64,000 nucleotides of DNA from Labilibaculum sp. K2S (GTDB lineage: Bacteria; Bacteroidota; Bacteroidia; Bacteroidales; Marinifilaceae): NCBI RefSeq assembly GCF_030372765.1, contig NZ_JAUCMW010000004.1, positions 124,001 to 188,000 of the forward strand, in the 5' to 3' direction. The translations under genes were made by a program, and so were the position numbers. The notes below the pieces were generated by a model. The model did not search any database. It was not told the origin of the DNA and saw nothing but the letters and a program-made list of their open reading frames with translations. Positions 1 to 8,144 of this stretch are shown here, in pieces; the stretch's first letter is position 1, and each line of letters begins with the position of its first letter.

Positions 1-80
1 TTCCCTTTGCTCCTGTACGATTTTATCCTGTGGTTTTAACTTATTAAATGCTACGCAATACAATCACCAAGGAGCGGGGA
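1..80. repeat. REP-like two-armed palindromic repeat, copy 1
   Basis: Two inverted arms are visible: one around 1-35 with core GATTTTATCCTGTGG and one around 47-80 ending GGAGCGGGGA. The same two-armed layout recurs at 4642-4714, and single arms recur at 6149-6179 and 11730-11760. The best-conserved core is GCACGATTTTATCGTG, itself a palindrome. It lies just upstream of the intron domain V and carries no reading frame. It resembles REP-type repeats; whether a transposase mobilises it cannot be seen here. Confidence 0.6.
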
Positions 81-144
81 ATCGTAGAACAATGTTACTG
101 TGAGCAAATAGATCTATTGCAGTTGCTTTCAATCAGTGTCTAAT

Positions 145-243
145 GAGAGCCGTATGAATTGAGAGGTTTATTGCCTGTCCCGGTTTTTTTCGGGATACGG
201 TTCTGTGAGAAGTTAGGGGTGAAATTCCCCTAACTTACTCGAT
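145..243 (+). mobile_element. 3' end of a group II intron (domains V and VI)
   Basis: Starting near 147, GAGCCGTATGAATTGAGAGG followed by TACGGTTC (196-203) matches the conserved bacterial group II intron domain V. It is followed by GTGAGAAG and a domain VI stem with arms 210-219 and 227-236 (AAGTTAGGGG/CCCCTAACTT), then TTACTCGAT, the usual 3' terminus. The reverse transcriptase ORF would lie before the window. Domain V is abnormal: about 24 nt (about 172-195) containing a TCCCG...CGGGA hairpin are inserted in its 3' strand. This suggests a degenerate or unusual intron. The 3' boundary at about 243 is estimated. Confidence 0.75.
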
Positions 244-311
244 TACCGCCTGATGTTCTACCATCGAGCCTTGTAAACCATTATCAATATTGGGTTTTTG
301 TGTCAATGTCG

Positions 312-1484
312 TTATACTTCCTTATTTGTCGGCTTGTGTGTTGCGTTTTTTACTTTTTTTGAAGGGATGTGAAATTTTGCCAACCAATCTTTTATCTTAT
401 CAACCCATTTATTCACAAATTTATTGCTGCCATCATTTTCTTGATAATTTTTATTTCCAATTAAAAGAGCAATTGGTTTAAGTTCTTCATATTCCTCACA
501 AACAACCTTTAACATTGCAGCAAACGGTAAAAACAAAATCATTCCGGCTATGCCCCATAGAACAGCGCCAACAATCAAGCTTAAAATGGCTGTTAAGGCA
601 TTAATATTTATACTCCCCCCCACAATACGAGGAGTTATAAAATTATCGGAAACCAATTGTACAGCCCAAAACAAAATGGCAACTGCTACTGCCATCCAAA
701 TTGAATCGAAAGAAACAAAAGCATAGATTACAGGAATTACAGCTCCCATTGTAGTCCCAATGTATGGTATTATGGCCAGTGCAGCACCTAAAAATCCGAA
801 AAGGAAAGGATTGTCGATGCCAATAATCAACAACCCAATGCTGTTGGCTAATCCTATTATAACCGTAAGAATTACCATACCAAACAGGTATTTTTGTCCA
901 ACCTGCTGAACCGATTTAAACATTTTTAATACCTTTTCGCGTTTGCTCTCGGGCGAAAAAGCCAAAAATGCCTTTGTTAATCCTTTTCTGTATATGAGGA
1001 ATAGAAAAGTAAATACAATTGTTGCCAGCAGTCCGGCTATAAAAGTTGCTGAATTGCTAACTGTTTTACTAACCAAAAACCCTCTTGAATCAGTAAGCCA
1101 ACCTTTCATGCGATTAAAAAGTTCACCCTTTTCCAGGTTTTCCATAAAACTCACATGCTTATTGATAAATAATGTAACATCGGCAAAAGCACGGATAACT
1201 TTATCTTGAAAATGCGTGAATTCTTGTGCTACATTAATAACCTGAGTTGAAAAAAAGTAAGTGACACCTCCAATTATTAAAATCACAGTGAAAATGGTGA
1301 GAAAAGCAGAAAGTGTTTTAGCAATTTTCCATTTCTCAAATCTTTTTGTCAGCGGAAGCAGAATGAATGAAAGAAGCAAAGCAATACTTAAAGGAATGAG
1401 AATTGATTTCGCAAAAACCAGTATTGCAAACAGCAAAAATGCGGTAGCTATGGCGTAAAACAGCTTTTGAAACGATAGATTCAT
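312..1484 (-). CDS. AI-2E family transporter (PerM/TqsA-like)
   Basis: A 390-residue inner-membrane protein with the AI-2E exporter/PerM architecture. Two hydrophobic helices lie at the N-terminus (about 10-45), another at about 60-80, a polar loop at about 85-140, and a cluster of helices at 145-350 containing the family's PYIGTTMGAVIPVI-type segment and the DNFITPRIVGG motif before the last helices. The C-terminal 50 residues are basic and cytosolic. Members transport diverse small molecules or ions; the substrate cannot be read from sequence. The gene stands alone, with a 190-bp spacer to the broken yihY gene upstream. The ATG start gives a normal N-terminus. Confidence 0.85.
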   Translation of the reverse strand: MNLSFQKLFYAIATAFLLFAILVFAKSILIPLSIALLLSFILLPLTKRFEKWKIAKTLSAFLTIFTVILIIGGVTYFFSTQVINVAQEFTHFQDKVIRAFADVTLFINKHVSFMENLEKGELFNRMKGWLTDSRGFLVSKTVSNSATFIAGLLATIVFTFLFLIYRKGLTKAFLAFSPESKREKVLKMFKSVQQVGQKYLFGMVILTVIIGLANSIGLLIIGIDNPFLFGFLGAALAIIPYIGTTMGAVIPVIYAFVSFDSIWMAVAVAILFWAVQLVSDNFITPRIVGGSININALTAILSLIVGAVLWGIAGMILFLPFAAMLKVVCEEYEELKPIALLIGNKNYQENDGSNKFVNKWVDKIKDWLAKFHIPSKKVKNATHKPTNKEV

Positions 1485-1673
1485 TTTATCTTGTTATTAG
1501 ATTAATCTTCTATCCAAAGGTCAGGTGTTTTCAGTATGAGACTCTTACACAATTTTGAGAATGTGTTGCATTATTCCCACTTTATAACAAACAGTATCAA
1601 GTCCTGATTCTTCGGTCTTAATACTTGTTTCTTGCTTCTTTTGTCTTTCTACTAAATAGTTACAAGAGCACAA

Positions 1674-2604
1674 CTAATTGGAGTTAACCCGAATATCTGC
1701 TTTTGCGATTTCTGTTGGTACAACCCTGCCCGAAATAAAATCGGTGTAGGCGCGGGTAAATTCGGCACCGAAGAAAACAATCATTGAAGAATATGAAACC
1801 CAAAGCATTATTAAAATAATCGAACCTGCAGCGCCATATCCATCGCCAGGGTTTAATTTTCCAAAATATAATCCCAAACCGAATTTTCCTATATCAAACA
1901 GAAATGCAGTAAGAATAGAACCAATCCAAACATGATTCCACTTTATTTTAGCATCGGGTAAAACTTTGAACATCAATGCAAACAAAACGGTAAGAATTAC
2001 AAAAGATAAAATAATATTAACCACATGAAGCGTCACAAAAAATGTTTCGGAAAAATTACCCGATAACCAATTGCCAAAAGCGGATAGTAAAGCGGAAATA
2101 ACAAGTGAAACAATAAGTAAAAAGGCAATTGTAACGATTAGTCCGAATGAAAATAAACGAATCTCAAAACGCCAAATTCCATATTTCGATTCATTAATCT
2201 TAACTTCCCATATGGTATTTAATGATTTTTGAAACTGTGCAAAAACGGTTGTGGCGCCCACAATCATGATAATAATTCCGATAATTGTTGCCAAGATTGA
2301 ATTTTTGCTTCGCTGGCCTGCAAAATAATATTCTGAATCTGCTCGGCAGTATCAATGCCCATTGTAGATGTGAACTGGGCTGTTATATGGTTATTTACAG
2401 CGTCGTTTCCAAAAAAATATCCTGCAGATATTACAATAACCACCAGAAACCCAGGCAAGGCAAAAGTCGAGTAATAGGCAATTATTGCACTTTCCCGAAA
2501 CGGTTCTTTTATCCACCATACTTTAAGCGCATTTTTTAGAATTGAATAGATGTTTTTAAAAGGTATTTTATCCTTGTACTTTACGTGATTTTATGATGAA
2601 TCAT
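1674..2604 (-). pseudogene. YihY/BrkB family membrane protein, frameshifted twice
   Basis: Two reading frames together encode a YihY/virulence factor BrkB-type integral membrane protein. The upstream part (to about 2300) carries the family start (WWIKEPFRESAIIAYYSTFALPG). The downstream part (from about 2294) carries ATIIGIIIMIVGATTVFAQF and the later helices. The frames join if one A is restored in the AAAAA run of the coding strand (plus 2298-2302). The N-terminus likewise reaches an ATG at 2604 only if one A is added to the AAAA run at 2589-2592. Both lesions are single-base losses in homopolymers, so true decay or sequencing error are both possible. Confidence 0.75.
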
Positions 2605-2964
2605 TTGTAAAAAAAGTTAGTCAATTTTAACCATACATGTGTTACACAGCTTTTTAAATAAATTATAATATTCACACATTTTGCAGAGATAGAAGAACGG
2701 AAAGGTAAAAGGTAAAGTAGAGTCTAATTCGAAGAATCTGAAGCAGAAAAAATAGTCCTGAAAGGAATTAATACCGATTGGAGATCTGTATTATCCCAAA
2801 ATGATTTTAGACGAAAACAGAAATCAAAATGGTATAATTTGAATAGTCGTGGGTGAAATCTACTTGAAAGGGTTAAATTTGAATTCGTACATGTGTGAAT
2901 GATGTAAATTTTCCCTGAAATTCTGTAACACTTTGGAAAACAAATTAAGGCACCTTGAACAGGA
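2605..2964. other. Intergenic stretch, no recognised gene
   Basis: About 360 bp between the broken yihY gene and the AsmA-like gene. A 43-codon open stretch on the plus strand (2728-2856) has codon-like composition but no start codon, and I recognise no family in it; it may be a relic. The last 80 bp should contain the promoter of the downstream gene. No repeat or clear hairpin was seen. Confidence 0.4.
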
Positions 2965-4530
2965 ATGAAACGGAAAATATATTTGAGGATTTTATTCGGG
3001 ATAATTGCTTTTATTCTGCTGGTAATGATTTTAACAAAAGTGGTTATTGAACCGTGGATTGGGGAGAAAATTCTGACTTCACTGAATAATAAACCCGGCG
3101 ATTACCTGCTTAAAATTGAAAAGGTTCATGTTTTAATATTTCAATCAGGAATTGAACTTGAAAATATTACGCTGATCCCGAAACAGGAATATGAAGGGCA
3201 AACCAATTTAACAGGAGAAATTGAAACTGTTACATTCAAAGGTATCCATCTGATAAAAGCATTTTTCAGAAACGAAATCGACATCAGGGGAGCTGTTATT
3301 TTCAACAGTCGGTTAACAGGGAATATCGAATTTCCAAAGAAAGCCAAACTACTAAAAGTTTCACCAGTAAACATCAGGATAGAAAACCTGTTGTTTGATA
3401 AGTTGTTTTTTGATGTAAAAAACACAACAACGGCACAAGCATATTCAGTAAAAGATGGCGTTTTAAAATTGCATGAAATAAACATAGAGAAACAGGATAC
3501 CTTATCGCCTGATATCTTTGGTCAATTGGATTTTGAAGCGATGGAACTAAAAACTGTAACACCAGACAGCCTGTACACGATTTCTGCCGTGGGAATAAAC
3601 TATTCAGCAACTTCAAATATCCTGAAAGCAATCAGGTTTGTCGTTCAACCTAATTATACCGAATATGAATTCTCTTCCCGAAACCAATTTCAAAAAGATC
3701 GCATTGAGGCTGATATCGGTGGAATAATCTTTCATAATTTTTCTATTGCCGACTATATCAAATCGGGGAGTTTAATAAGTTCATATATCGAAATCGGGGA
3801 AATGGAACTGAATGTTTTTCGCGATAAACGGAAAAAGTTCAGGCATGTTGAAAGACCTACATTTCAGAATATGATTTATAATTATCCTGGTGCGATGAAC
3901 ATCGACTCAATTGGTATTTTAAACGGAAACATTGTTTATAGCGAACATGCTGAAAAGGCCATCGAAAAGGGAAATGTCAGTTTTAATAAAATCAGCGCCC
4001 GTATATACAAAATCACCAACGACACGATTTATGAAAAAGAAAAAGCCTATTTGATATTGAACGTGAATGCTTTGTTGATGGGCAAAAGTAAAATTAGCGT
4101 TTTATTGAAAGCAAGAATTTTCGATAGTCAGAACACTTTTTCGGTGAATGGAACACTTTCGGAAATGGAAGCCTCAAAACTAAACCCATTTTTGGAGAAA
4201 AATGCTTTCATAACTGTCACTACGGGTAAAATAAATGCCATAAATTTTAGTTTTTCGGCAAACAACACAAAAGCAATCGGCAATTTTAAAATACTTTACG
4301 AGGGATTGAATTTTGCTGTTGTGGACAAACAAACAGGTGATACTACTGCCATTAAAGAGCAGCTAAAATCGATAATTGCCAATATAGTAGTGATAAATTC
4401 GAACCCGATGCCAGGTAAAGAAATAATGCCAGGAGTTATAGAATATGACAGAGACCCGGAAAGATTTCTTTTTAATTATTGTTTCAAAGCCATCTTGTCG
4501 GGAATTAAATCGAGCATTGGTCTAAGTTAA
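2965..4530 (+). CDS. AsmA-like / DUF748-type membrane-anchored protein
   Basis: A 521-residue protein with one N-terminal membrane anchor (about 5-25), followed by a long beta-rich region. Features typical of AsmA/DUF748 proteins are visible: a VxIExVHVLIFQSGIELENITL stretch after the anchor, repeated short strands, and an NGTLSEMEASKLNPFL segment near residue 400, which matches the family's conserved C-terminal part. Such proteins sit in the inner membrane and project into the periplasm, with roles in lipid transport or outer-membrane homeostasis. It has no operon partner. The ATG at 2965 directly precedes the anchor. Confidence 0.65.
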   Translation: MKRKIYLRILFGIIAFILLVMILTKVVIEPWIGEKILTSLNNKPGDYLLKIEKVHVLIFQSGIELENITLIPKQEYEGQTNLTGEIETVTFKGIHLIKAFFRNEIDIRGAVIFNSRLTGNIEFPKKAKLLKVSPVNIRIENLLFDKLFFDVKNTTTAQAYSVKDGVLKLHEINIEKQDTLSPDIFGQLDFEAMELKTVTPDSLYTISAVGINYSATSNILKAIRFVVQPNYTEYEFSSRNQFQKDRIEADIGGIIFHNFSIADYIKSGSLISSYIEIGEMELNVFRDKRKKFRHVERPTFQNMIYNYPGAMNIDSIGILNGNIVYSEHAEKAIEKGNVSFNKISARIYKITNDTIYEKEKAYLILNVNALLMGKSKISVLLKARIFDSQNTFSVNGTLSEMEASKLNPFLEKNAFITVTTGKINAINFSFSANNTKAIGNFKILYEGLNFAVVDKQTGDTTAIKEQLKSIIANIVVINSNPMPGKEIMPGVIEYDRDPERFLFNYCFKAILSGIKSSIGLS

Positions 4531-4641
4531 AAGAAAAAAGGAAATCGCAACAAATTATGCTGAACATCATTGATTAGCTCAATGATTTCGGCACTAGTAA
4601 TTATTTATTCCCCTCAAACTATTCTTGCCGGAGAACCGGCT
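4531..4641. other. Start of a 600-bp non-coding, repeat-rich stretch
   Basis: The stretch 4531-5126 contains no intact gene. It holds a two-armed REP-like repeat, a 37-bp direct repeat, a methyltransferase gene fragment and a long inverted repeat, each listed separately. The first 110 bp themselves show nothing recognisable apart from a small GCCGGAGAACCGGC hairpin at about 4627-4640. Confidence 0.5.
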
Positions 4642-4714
4642 TTCCCTTTGCTACTACAGGATTTTATTCCGTGTTTTTTTTATTAAATGCTACGCGATAC
4701 AATCGCGAAGGAGC
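4642..4714. repeat. REP-like two-armed palindromic repeat, copy 2
   Basis: The same layout as positions 1-80: an arm beginning TTCCCTTTGCTACTACAGG (from 4642), a T/A-rich middle ending TATTAAATGCTACGCGATAC, and a closing arm AATCGCGAAGGAGC (to 4714). Several positions differ from copy 1, so these are old, diverged copies. No open reading frame. Confidence 0.6.
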
Positions 4715-4752
4715 AAACTTTTAAAGCTTCCATCTTACTTTTTAGAAATAGT

Positions 4753-4789
4753 AATTGGTTGGGCAACGATTACTTTTGTTGGGCGCTGA
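4753..4789. repeat. 37-bp direct repeat, copy 1
   Basis: Begins AATTGGTTGGGCAACG and ends GGGCGCTGA. It matches 32 of 37 bases at 11450-11486. Both copies sit immediately beyond the 3' end of a minus-strand gene relic (methyltransferase fragment here, small membrane protein there), so they look like a boundary element of small mobile gene units. Confidence 0.5.
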
Positions 4790-4802
4790 CTTTATTAAGT
4801 TT

Positions 4803-4907
4803 TTAATAATTTTTGTCTGCAAAGTCTATCACGAGTTTACTGAGAGCAGTCTTCTTTCTTTTTTCTGTCCATTTGTGGGCAACTTTATTGTATGAATTCT
4901 TATTCAT
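4803..4907 (-). pseudogene. N-terminal fragment of a SAM-dependent methyltransferase
   Basis: An ATG at 4907 opens a 34-codon frame whose product contains SYNKVAHKWTEKRKK and SKLVIDFADK. This is the characteristic N-terminus of class I SAM-dependent methyltransferases, in which a glycine-rich DIGCGTG motif would follow. Here a TAA follows at once, and the direct repeat at 4753-4789 lies just beyond. About 80% of the usual gene is missing. Assignment rests on memory of the family N-terminus, so confidence is moderate. Confidence 0.45.
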
Positions 4908-4951
4908 TTAATTTTGGTTTACTATTTATGAGCTCCTCATATTTATAATAA

Positions 4952-5082
4952 CTGCCAATGTTTCGTATAAAAATAGCACCTGATTGCGTGGTAGTTTTCT
5001 GTTAAACCGCTATGCAGATTGAGCAGGCTGCAAACCTTGCTATTAATCACATCGCGCCACTACTTATACAAAATGTTAGCAG
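4952..5082. repeat. Imperfect 130-bp inverted repeat, attC-like
   Basis: The left end CTGCCAATGTTTCGTATAA (4952-4970) is the imperfect complement of the right end TATACAAAATGTTAGCAG (5065-5082), and inner arms partly pair (GCGTGGTAG near 4990, GCGCCACTAC near 5057). Long imperfect palindromes ending in (G/C)TATA...(C/T)TAACATTTTG-type termini separate small accessory genes in many Bacteroidota. It lies 45 bp from the stop of the YdeI gene. Function as a recombination site is inference. Confidence 0.5.
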
Positions 5083-5126
5083 TTTGTTGTTTTTCTGTCG
5101 TGTATTGCAGTCTGTCATTGTGTGGA

Positions 5127-5693
5127 TTAATAGTATTTGTCAATACCTCCAAAACCTGAAATAAGTTTGTTGTCCTGTGTTTTTTGAATAAAGTTTGTCA
5201 GTCGTTTGGTAAATTCTTCTGGTCGTTTTCTGGCACTATCAATGTATGCAATTCGTATTCGTTTGTAGCAGTCAGAAAAATCTTTAAAGTTTTTCCAAGC
5301 TGTTTTGTCTTTTTTTATTTCATCTAAAATGTCCAAAGGAAAAACAAACTCTTTTGAAATAATTTCCTGAACCGTTTTAAGAAAGGAATGATGAATTAGA
5401 TTTTTTTCAGCTAACCATTTCAGTCGTTCTTTATTGGGCTGTGAATAACTGCTCTTAGATTGTCTGGGAGTAAACCGCTGAATTGTGTGGTCTTTGTCAA
5501 GGGTTTTATTTGTACTGTCAATCCAACCAAAACAGAGAGCTTCTTCAACCGCATCGTTGTATTGTATGCGTTGTTCACCGGTTGACTTTTTAGCATAGAC
5601 CAACCAAACTTCGTTCTCAATGTTAAAATTCTGCTGAAGCCAGTTTCTCCATTCAGTCCTTGTTTTTATGTGTAGTATCTTGTTTGTTTTCAA
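5127..5693 (-). CDS. YdeI/OmpD-associated family protein
   Basis: A 188-residue soluble protein. Typical YdeI-family features are visible: TRTEWRNWLQQNF near the start, EVWLVYAKKSTG, the strongly conserved YNDAVEEALCFGWIDS at about 45-60, and RFTPRQSKSSYSQPNKERLKWL at about 72-95. The molecular function of the family is unknown. The start is a TTG at 5693, overlapping the upstream hydrolase remnant by about 40 bp; no ATG precedes the conserved region. Together with the flanking inverted repeat it looks like a small mobile cassette-type gene. Confidence 0.8.
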   Translation of the reverse strand: MKTNKILHIKTRTEWRNWLQQNFNIENEVWLVYAKKSTGEQRIQYNDAVEEALCFGWIDSTNKTLDKDHTIQRFTPRQSKSSYSQPNKERLKWLAEKNLIHHSFLKTVQEIISKEFVFPLDILDEIKKDKTAWKNFKDFSDCYKRIRIAYIDSARKRPEEFTKRLTNFIQKTQDNKLISGFGGIDKYY

Positions 5694-5890
5694 GTTGCTG
5701 ATTTATTTCATTTACAAAGTTATTCAAAATTTCACTCAATTCTTTCGGTTTACTTATCATGGGCAAATGTCCGCTGTCAAGTGTTACTGCTTTTTGTGCG
5801 TTTAAATTTCTTATCATTTTGTCTTGTAACTGCACAGAAAACGCTTTATCTTCAGTTTGATTGAAATATAACGGTTTTATGGATATCTGA
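5653..5890 (-). pseudogene. C-terminal remnant of an alpha/beta hydrolase
   Basis: The open frame, which has no proper start, ends with KMIRNLNAQKAVTLDSGHLP followed by MISKPKELSEILNNFV. This is the classic C-terminal end of an alpha/beta hydrolase, with the catalytic histidine in GHLPMIS and the preceding strand that carries the acid. The nucleophile part is absent because the frame runs into unrelated sequence near 5880-5906. It overlaps the YdeI gene start by about 40 bp. It is probably a deletion relic. Confidence 0.6.
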
Positions 5891-6120
5891 AAATTGAAAA
5901 TCCTCTATTTGGAAATAGAATTGAGGTTCTTATTTGGGACACTTTTAACTCTAACAGTCCCCACTGCCCCACTATTTTATCATCTGCTTACTGCATCACC
6001 ACAATCACGCTAGGGAAACACATCCAGGCATTCAACTTCAGCAAAACTTACAAAGCAGACTCCCTGCAGATTGTAACATTTATAAGTACGACTCATAGCA
6101 GACCTGTAATTAAGTTTTAA
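5872..6120 (+). pseudogene. Possible 3' fragment of an unidentified exported-protein gene
   Basis: An 82-codon frame without a start codon ends at TAA 6118-6120. Its translation has beta-strand character with VLIWDTFNSNSPHCP, resembling the C-terminal VxVWDxLxxMxPLC tails of many Bacteroidota exported proteins, and later DSLQIVTFISTTHSRPVIKF. It abuts the hydrolase remnant on the opposite strand, so a deletion junction near 5.88 kb would explain both. The family is not identified. Confidence 0.3.
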
Positions 6121-6148
6121 CTACTGAAACTTATTGTTTTTATTACTT

Positions 6149-6179
6149 GCCACACGATAAAATCGTGCGGTAGCGGGGA
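6149..6179. repeat. REP-like repeat, single arm, copy 3
   Basis: GCCACACGATAAAATCGTGC followed by GGTAGCGGGGA. It is the reverse complement of the copy at 11730-11760 with few differences and shares its core with the two-armed copies at 1-80 and 4642-4714. The core is a hairpin with a TTTTA/TAAAA centre. Confidence 0.6.
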
Positions 6180-6203
6180 ATCAATTTTCAGAAGTAAAAA
6201 AAA

Positions 6204-6251
6204 CTCCAGCATTATAGTTTCAGGCTTAAGCCTGAAACTATAATGCTGGAG
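6204..6251. repeat. Perfect 48-bp palindrome
   Basis: From CTCCAGCATTATAG to its complement ending TAATGCTGGAG the two 24-base halves are exactly complementary, with no loop (centre CTT|AAG at 6227/6228). It lies in a 290-bp gene-free stretch downstream of the cupin gene, which is transcribed toward it. It could end transcription, although no T-run follows on either strand, or be a recombination target. Confidence 0.8.
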
Positions 6252-6412
6252 CAGAAGAAAGAATCTTTAGCAGTAAAGAAAAACAGGAAGAAGATTTTAA
6301 TAACTCTGTATAACCGTAGATAGATAAAAATACAATACAACGATTCAAAATTCAGTAATAATCTGTCAAGCTATTTTAAGATAAGACACAAAAATATGAT
6401 CTACAGATATAA

Positions 6413-6781
6413 TTATTTTCTACACACCTCATATTCCTCATCTGTTACCTTTCCGTACCAAATAGGAGCTCCTTTACTTAGCTGGGTACTCACGCCTAAA
6501 TGAACAAATTCTTTATCGGATGTTGCTCCATGCCAATGAACTACATTTGGTTTAATTTCTACTACGTCATCAGCTTTAAGCAGTTGGGCAGGTTTGCCTT
6601 TTTCCTGATAATAACCTTCACCCGATGTACAATAAAGTATTTGTCCACCCGGATGTAAATGCCAGTAATTGCGGCAACCCGGTGAGAATATTACATTATA
6701 CGACATTACATGCACTCAGGCATCGCCGGTAAAGTTTTCAGTCGCCTTCTGTCCTTTTGGAAATATTTCTGCTGTTTTCAT
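6413..6781 (-). pseudogene. Cupin-domain protein with an in-frame TGA at codon 22
   Basis: The product from 6715 down is a single cupin domain: SPGCRNYWHLHPGGQILYCT carries the first metal-binding histidines, YYQEKGKPAQLLKADDVVEI follows, and VVHWHGATSDKEFVHLGVST carries the second motif. The natural start is an ATG at 6781 (MKTAEIFPKG...NFTGDA), but codon 22 is TGA (6718-6716), where relatives have Trp in FTGxxW. A GTG at 6715 could restart translation of a nearly complete domain. It is probably a nonsense mutant or an N-terminally shortened protein in the AraC-divergent operon. Confidence 0.7.
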
Positions 6782-6856
6782 TGTACTGTGGTTTTAGGGA
6801 ATGCATGACATTAAAATACATGCCATGCAAATTGAAATGAATAACTTCATTTGTAT

Positions 6857-7921
6857 TTATTTCAGATTCGTTTTGAAGAACGATTCAAGTTTATCAAAAG
6901 GAATGTAATTTTTTGCTCCACCATCATATAAATCAACGTGAACAGCATTAGGAATAATCATCAATTCTTTTGGTTCGGCCGCTAATTTATAAATGTCTTC
7001 ACTCATATAACGAGAATGTGCATTTTCTCCAGCAATTAATAGCATTGGTCTTGGTGAGATTTCTTTTAGATGTGCTAATATTTGCATATTTATCAATGAC
7101 ATTGCAGAAGTATTTGCCCAAGCCCCATTTGAATTAATTGACCGGGAATGAAAACCGCGTGGGGTTTTATAATAATCGAAATAATCTTTTATAAACTGCG
7201 GTTCGTTTCCACTCAATGTATCCTTATTAGGTTTGGCATCATATTTAGGTGTTCCGTTTTCAGCATCCTCCCATCGCTGCAAGCTTAATAATTCCAACAT
7301 TTTAGTGCGTTCTTCAAGGGTTTTTTTATCATTATATCCATTTGAGTAAACCCTCGGAATATCATACAAACTTGTTGTAGCCACTGCTTTTACTCGTTTG
7401 TCTGCTGCTACAGCATTTAACGCAAAACCACCAAAACCACAAATTCCTATAACACCAATTTTATTTCTATCCACCATTTTCTGTAGGCCTAAAAAATCTA
7501 CCGCTGCACTAAAATCTTCTGTGTTTATATCAGATGATGCGATATTACGAGGTTCACCACCGCTTTCGCCTGTATAGGATGGGTCAAAAGCTAAGGCTAT
7601 AAAGCCACGTTCAGCCATTTGATTGGCGTACAAACCTGATGACTGTTCCTTTACCGCGCCAAAAGCACCACAAATCGCAAGTGCAGGTAATGGTTCGTTT
7701 CCACGTTTTTTTGGCAGATACAAATCACCTGCCAATGTTATGCCGTAACGATTCCTGAAAGTTACTTTCTCCCGGATAACTTTGTCGCTTAATTCGAAAG
7801 TGTAATGCTCTTCCTGTACAGGTTGGCTTATTTCTGCTGATTTTTCTTTTTCACCCGAAGGTGTACATCCTTGTCCCAATATCATTAAAACAAAGGCTGA
7901 TAATATTATCATTTTTTTCAT
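6857..7921 (-). CDS. Alpha/beta hydrolase lipoprotein (YcjY-like)
   Basis: 354 residues. A lipoprotein signal ends in LGQGC (Cys19). The mature domain begins with RNRYGITLAGDLYLP, the usual YcjY-type opening, then has the oxyanion region AICGAFGAVKEQSSGLYANQ. The nucleophile elbow is GICGFGGFAL, with Cys in place of Ser, as in dienelactone-hydrolase-like members. The acid/His region ends in NAVHVDLYDG. It is predicted to be an envelope-anchored hydrolase of unknown substrate. It is transcribed with the cupin, cyclophilin-like, acetyltransferase and alcohol dehydrogenase genes, all divergent from the AraC regulator. Confidence 0.8.
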   Translation of the reverse strand: MKKMIILSAFVLMILGQGCTPSGEKEKSAEISQPVQEEHYTFELSDKVIREKVTFRNRYGITLAGDLYLPKKRGNEPLPALAICGAFGAVKEQSSGLYANQMAERGFIALAFDPSYTGESGGEPRNIASSDINTEDFSAAVDFLGLQKMVDRNKIGVIGICGFGGFALNAVAADKRVKAVATTSLYDIPRVYSNGYNDKKTLEERTKMLELLSLQRWEDAENGTPKYDAKPNKDTLSGNEPQFIKDYFDYYKTPRGFHSRSINSNGAWANTSAMSLINMQILAHLKEISPRPMLLIAGENAHSRYMSEDIYKLAAEPKELMIIPNAVHVDLYDGGAKNYIPFDKLESFFKTNLK

Positions 7922-7963
7922 ATTTCTGTTGTCTTAAATTTTCAGTTTCATTGTTTTTTTCTT

Positions 7964-8144
7964 TTACTTTTCTTTGATTAGAAGAAAATAAATTCCGCCC
8001 GGCACGAAATTTACATTTAATGTTGTTGACTGTGTTTGTAAAACTATTCTTCCATTTAAATCGAACAGCAATAGTTTCTCGACATTGCCAATATTAATGA
8101 ATGATACCGTCATTTGTCAATCTGTATTCAGATACTTTTTGTAC
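7964..8144 (-). pseudogene. Remnant of a T9SS type A C-terminal sorting domain
   Basis: A 49-codon frame on the minus strand encodes INIGNVEKLLLFDLNGRIVL followed by FVPGGIYFLLIKEK and a stop at 7966. This is the typical C-terminal end of a type IX secretion sorting domain (DxxGrxV...lxpGxYfl). The preceding bases in the frame of the cyclophilin-like gene continue after its TAG as VSEYRLTNDGII, so restoring one frame and one stop would fuse the tail to that protein. Confidence 0.55.

Noticed and set aside
6413..6781. TGA in the cupin gene read as selenocysteine or Trp (recoding)
   Set aside because: No selenocysteine-type hairpin was evident after the TGA, relatives have Trp there, and other genes in the window use TGA as a normal stop.
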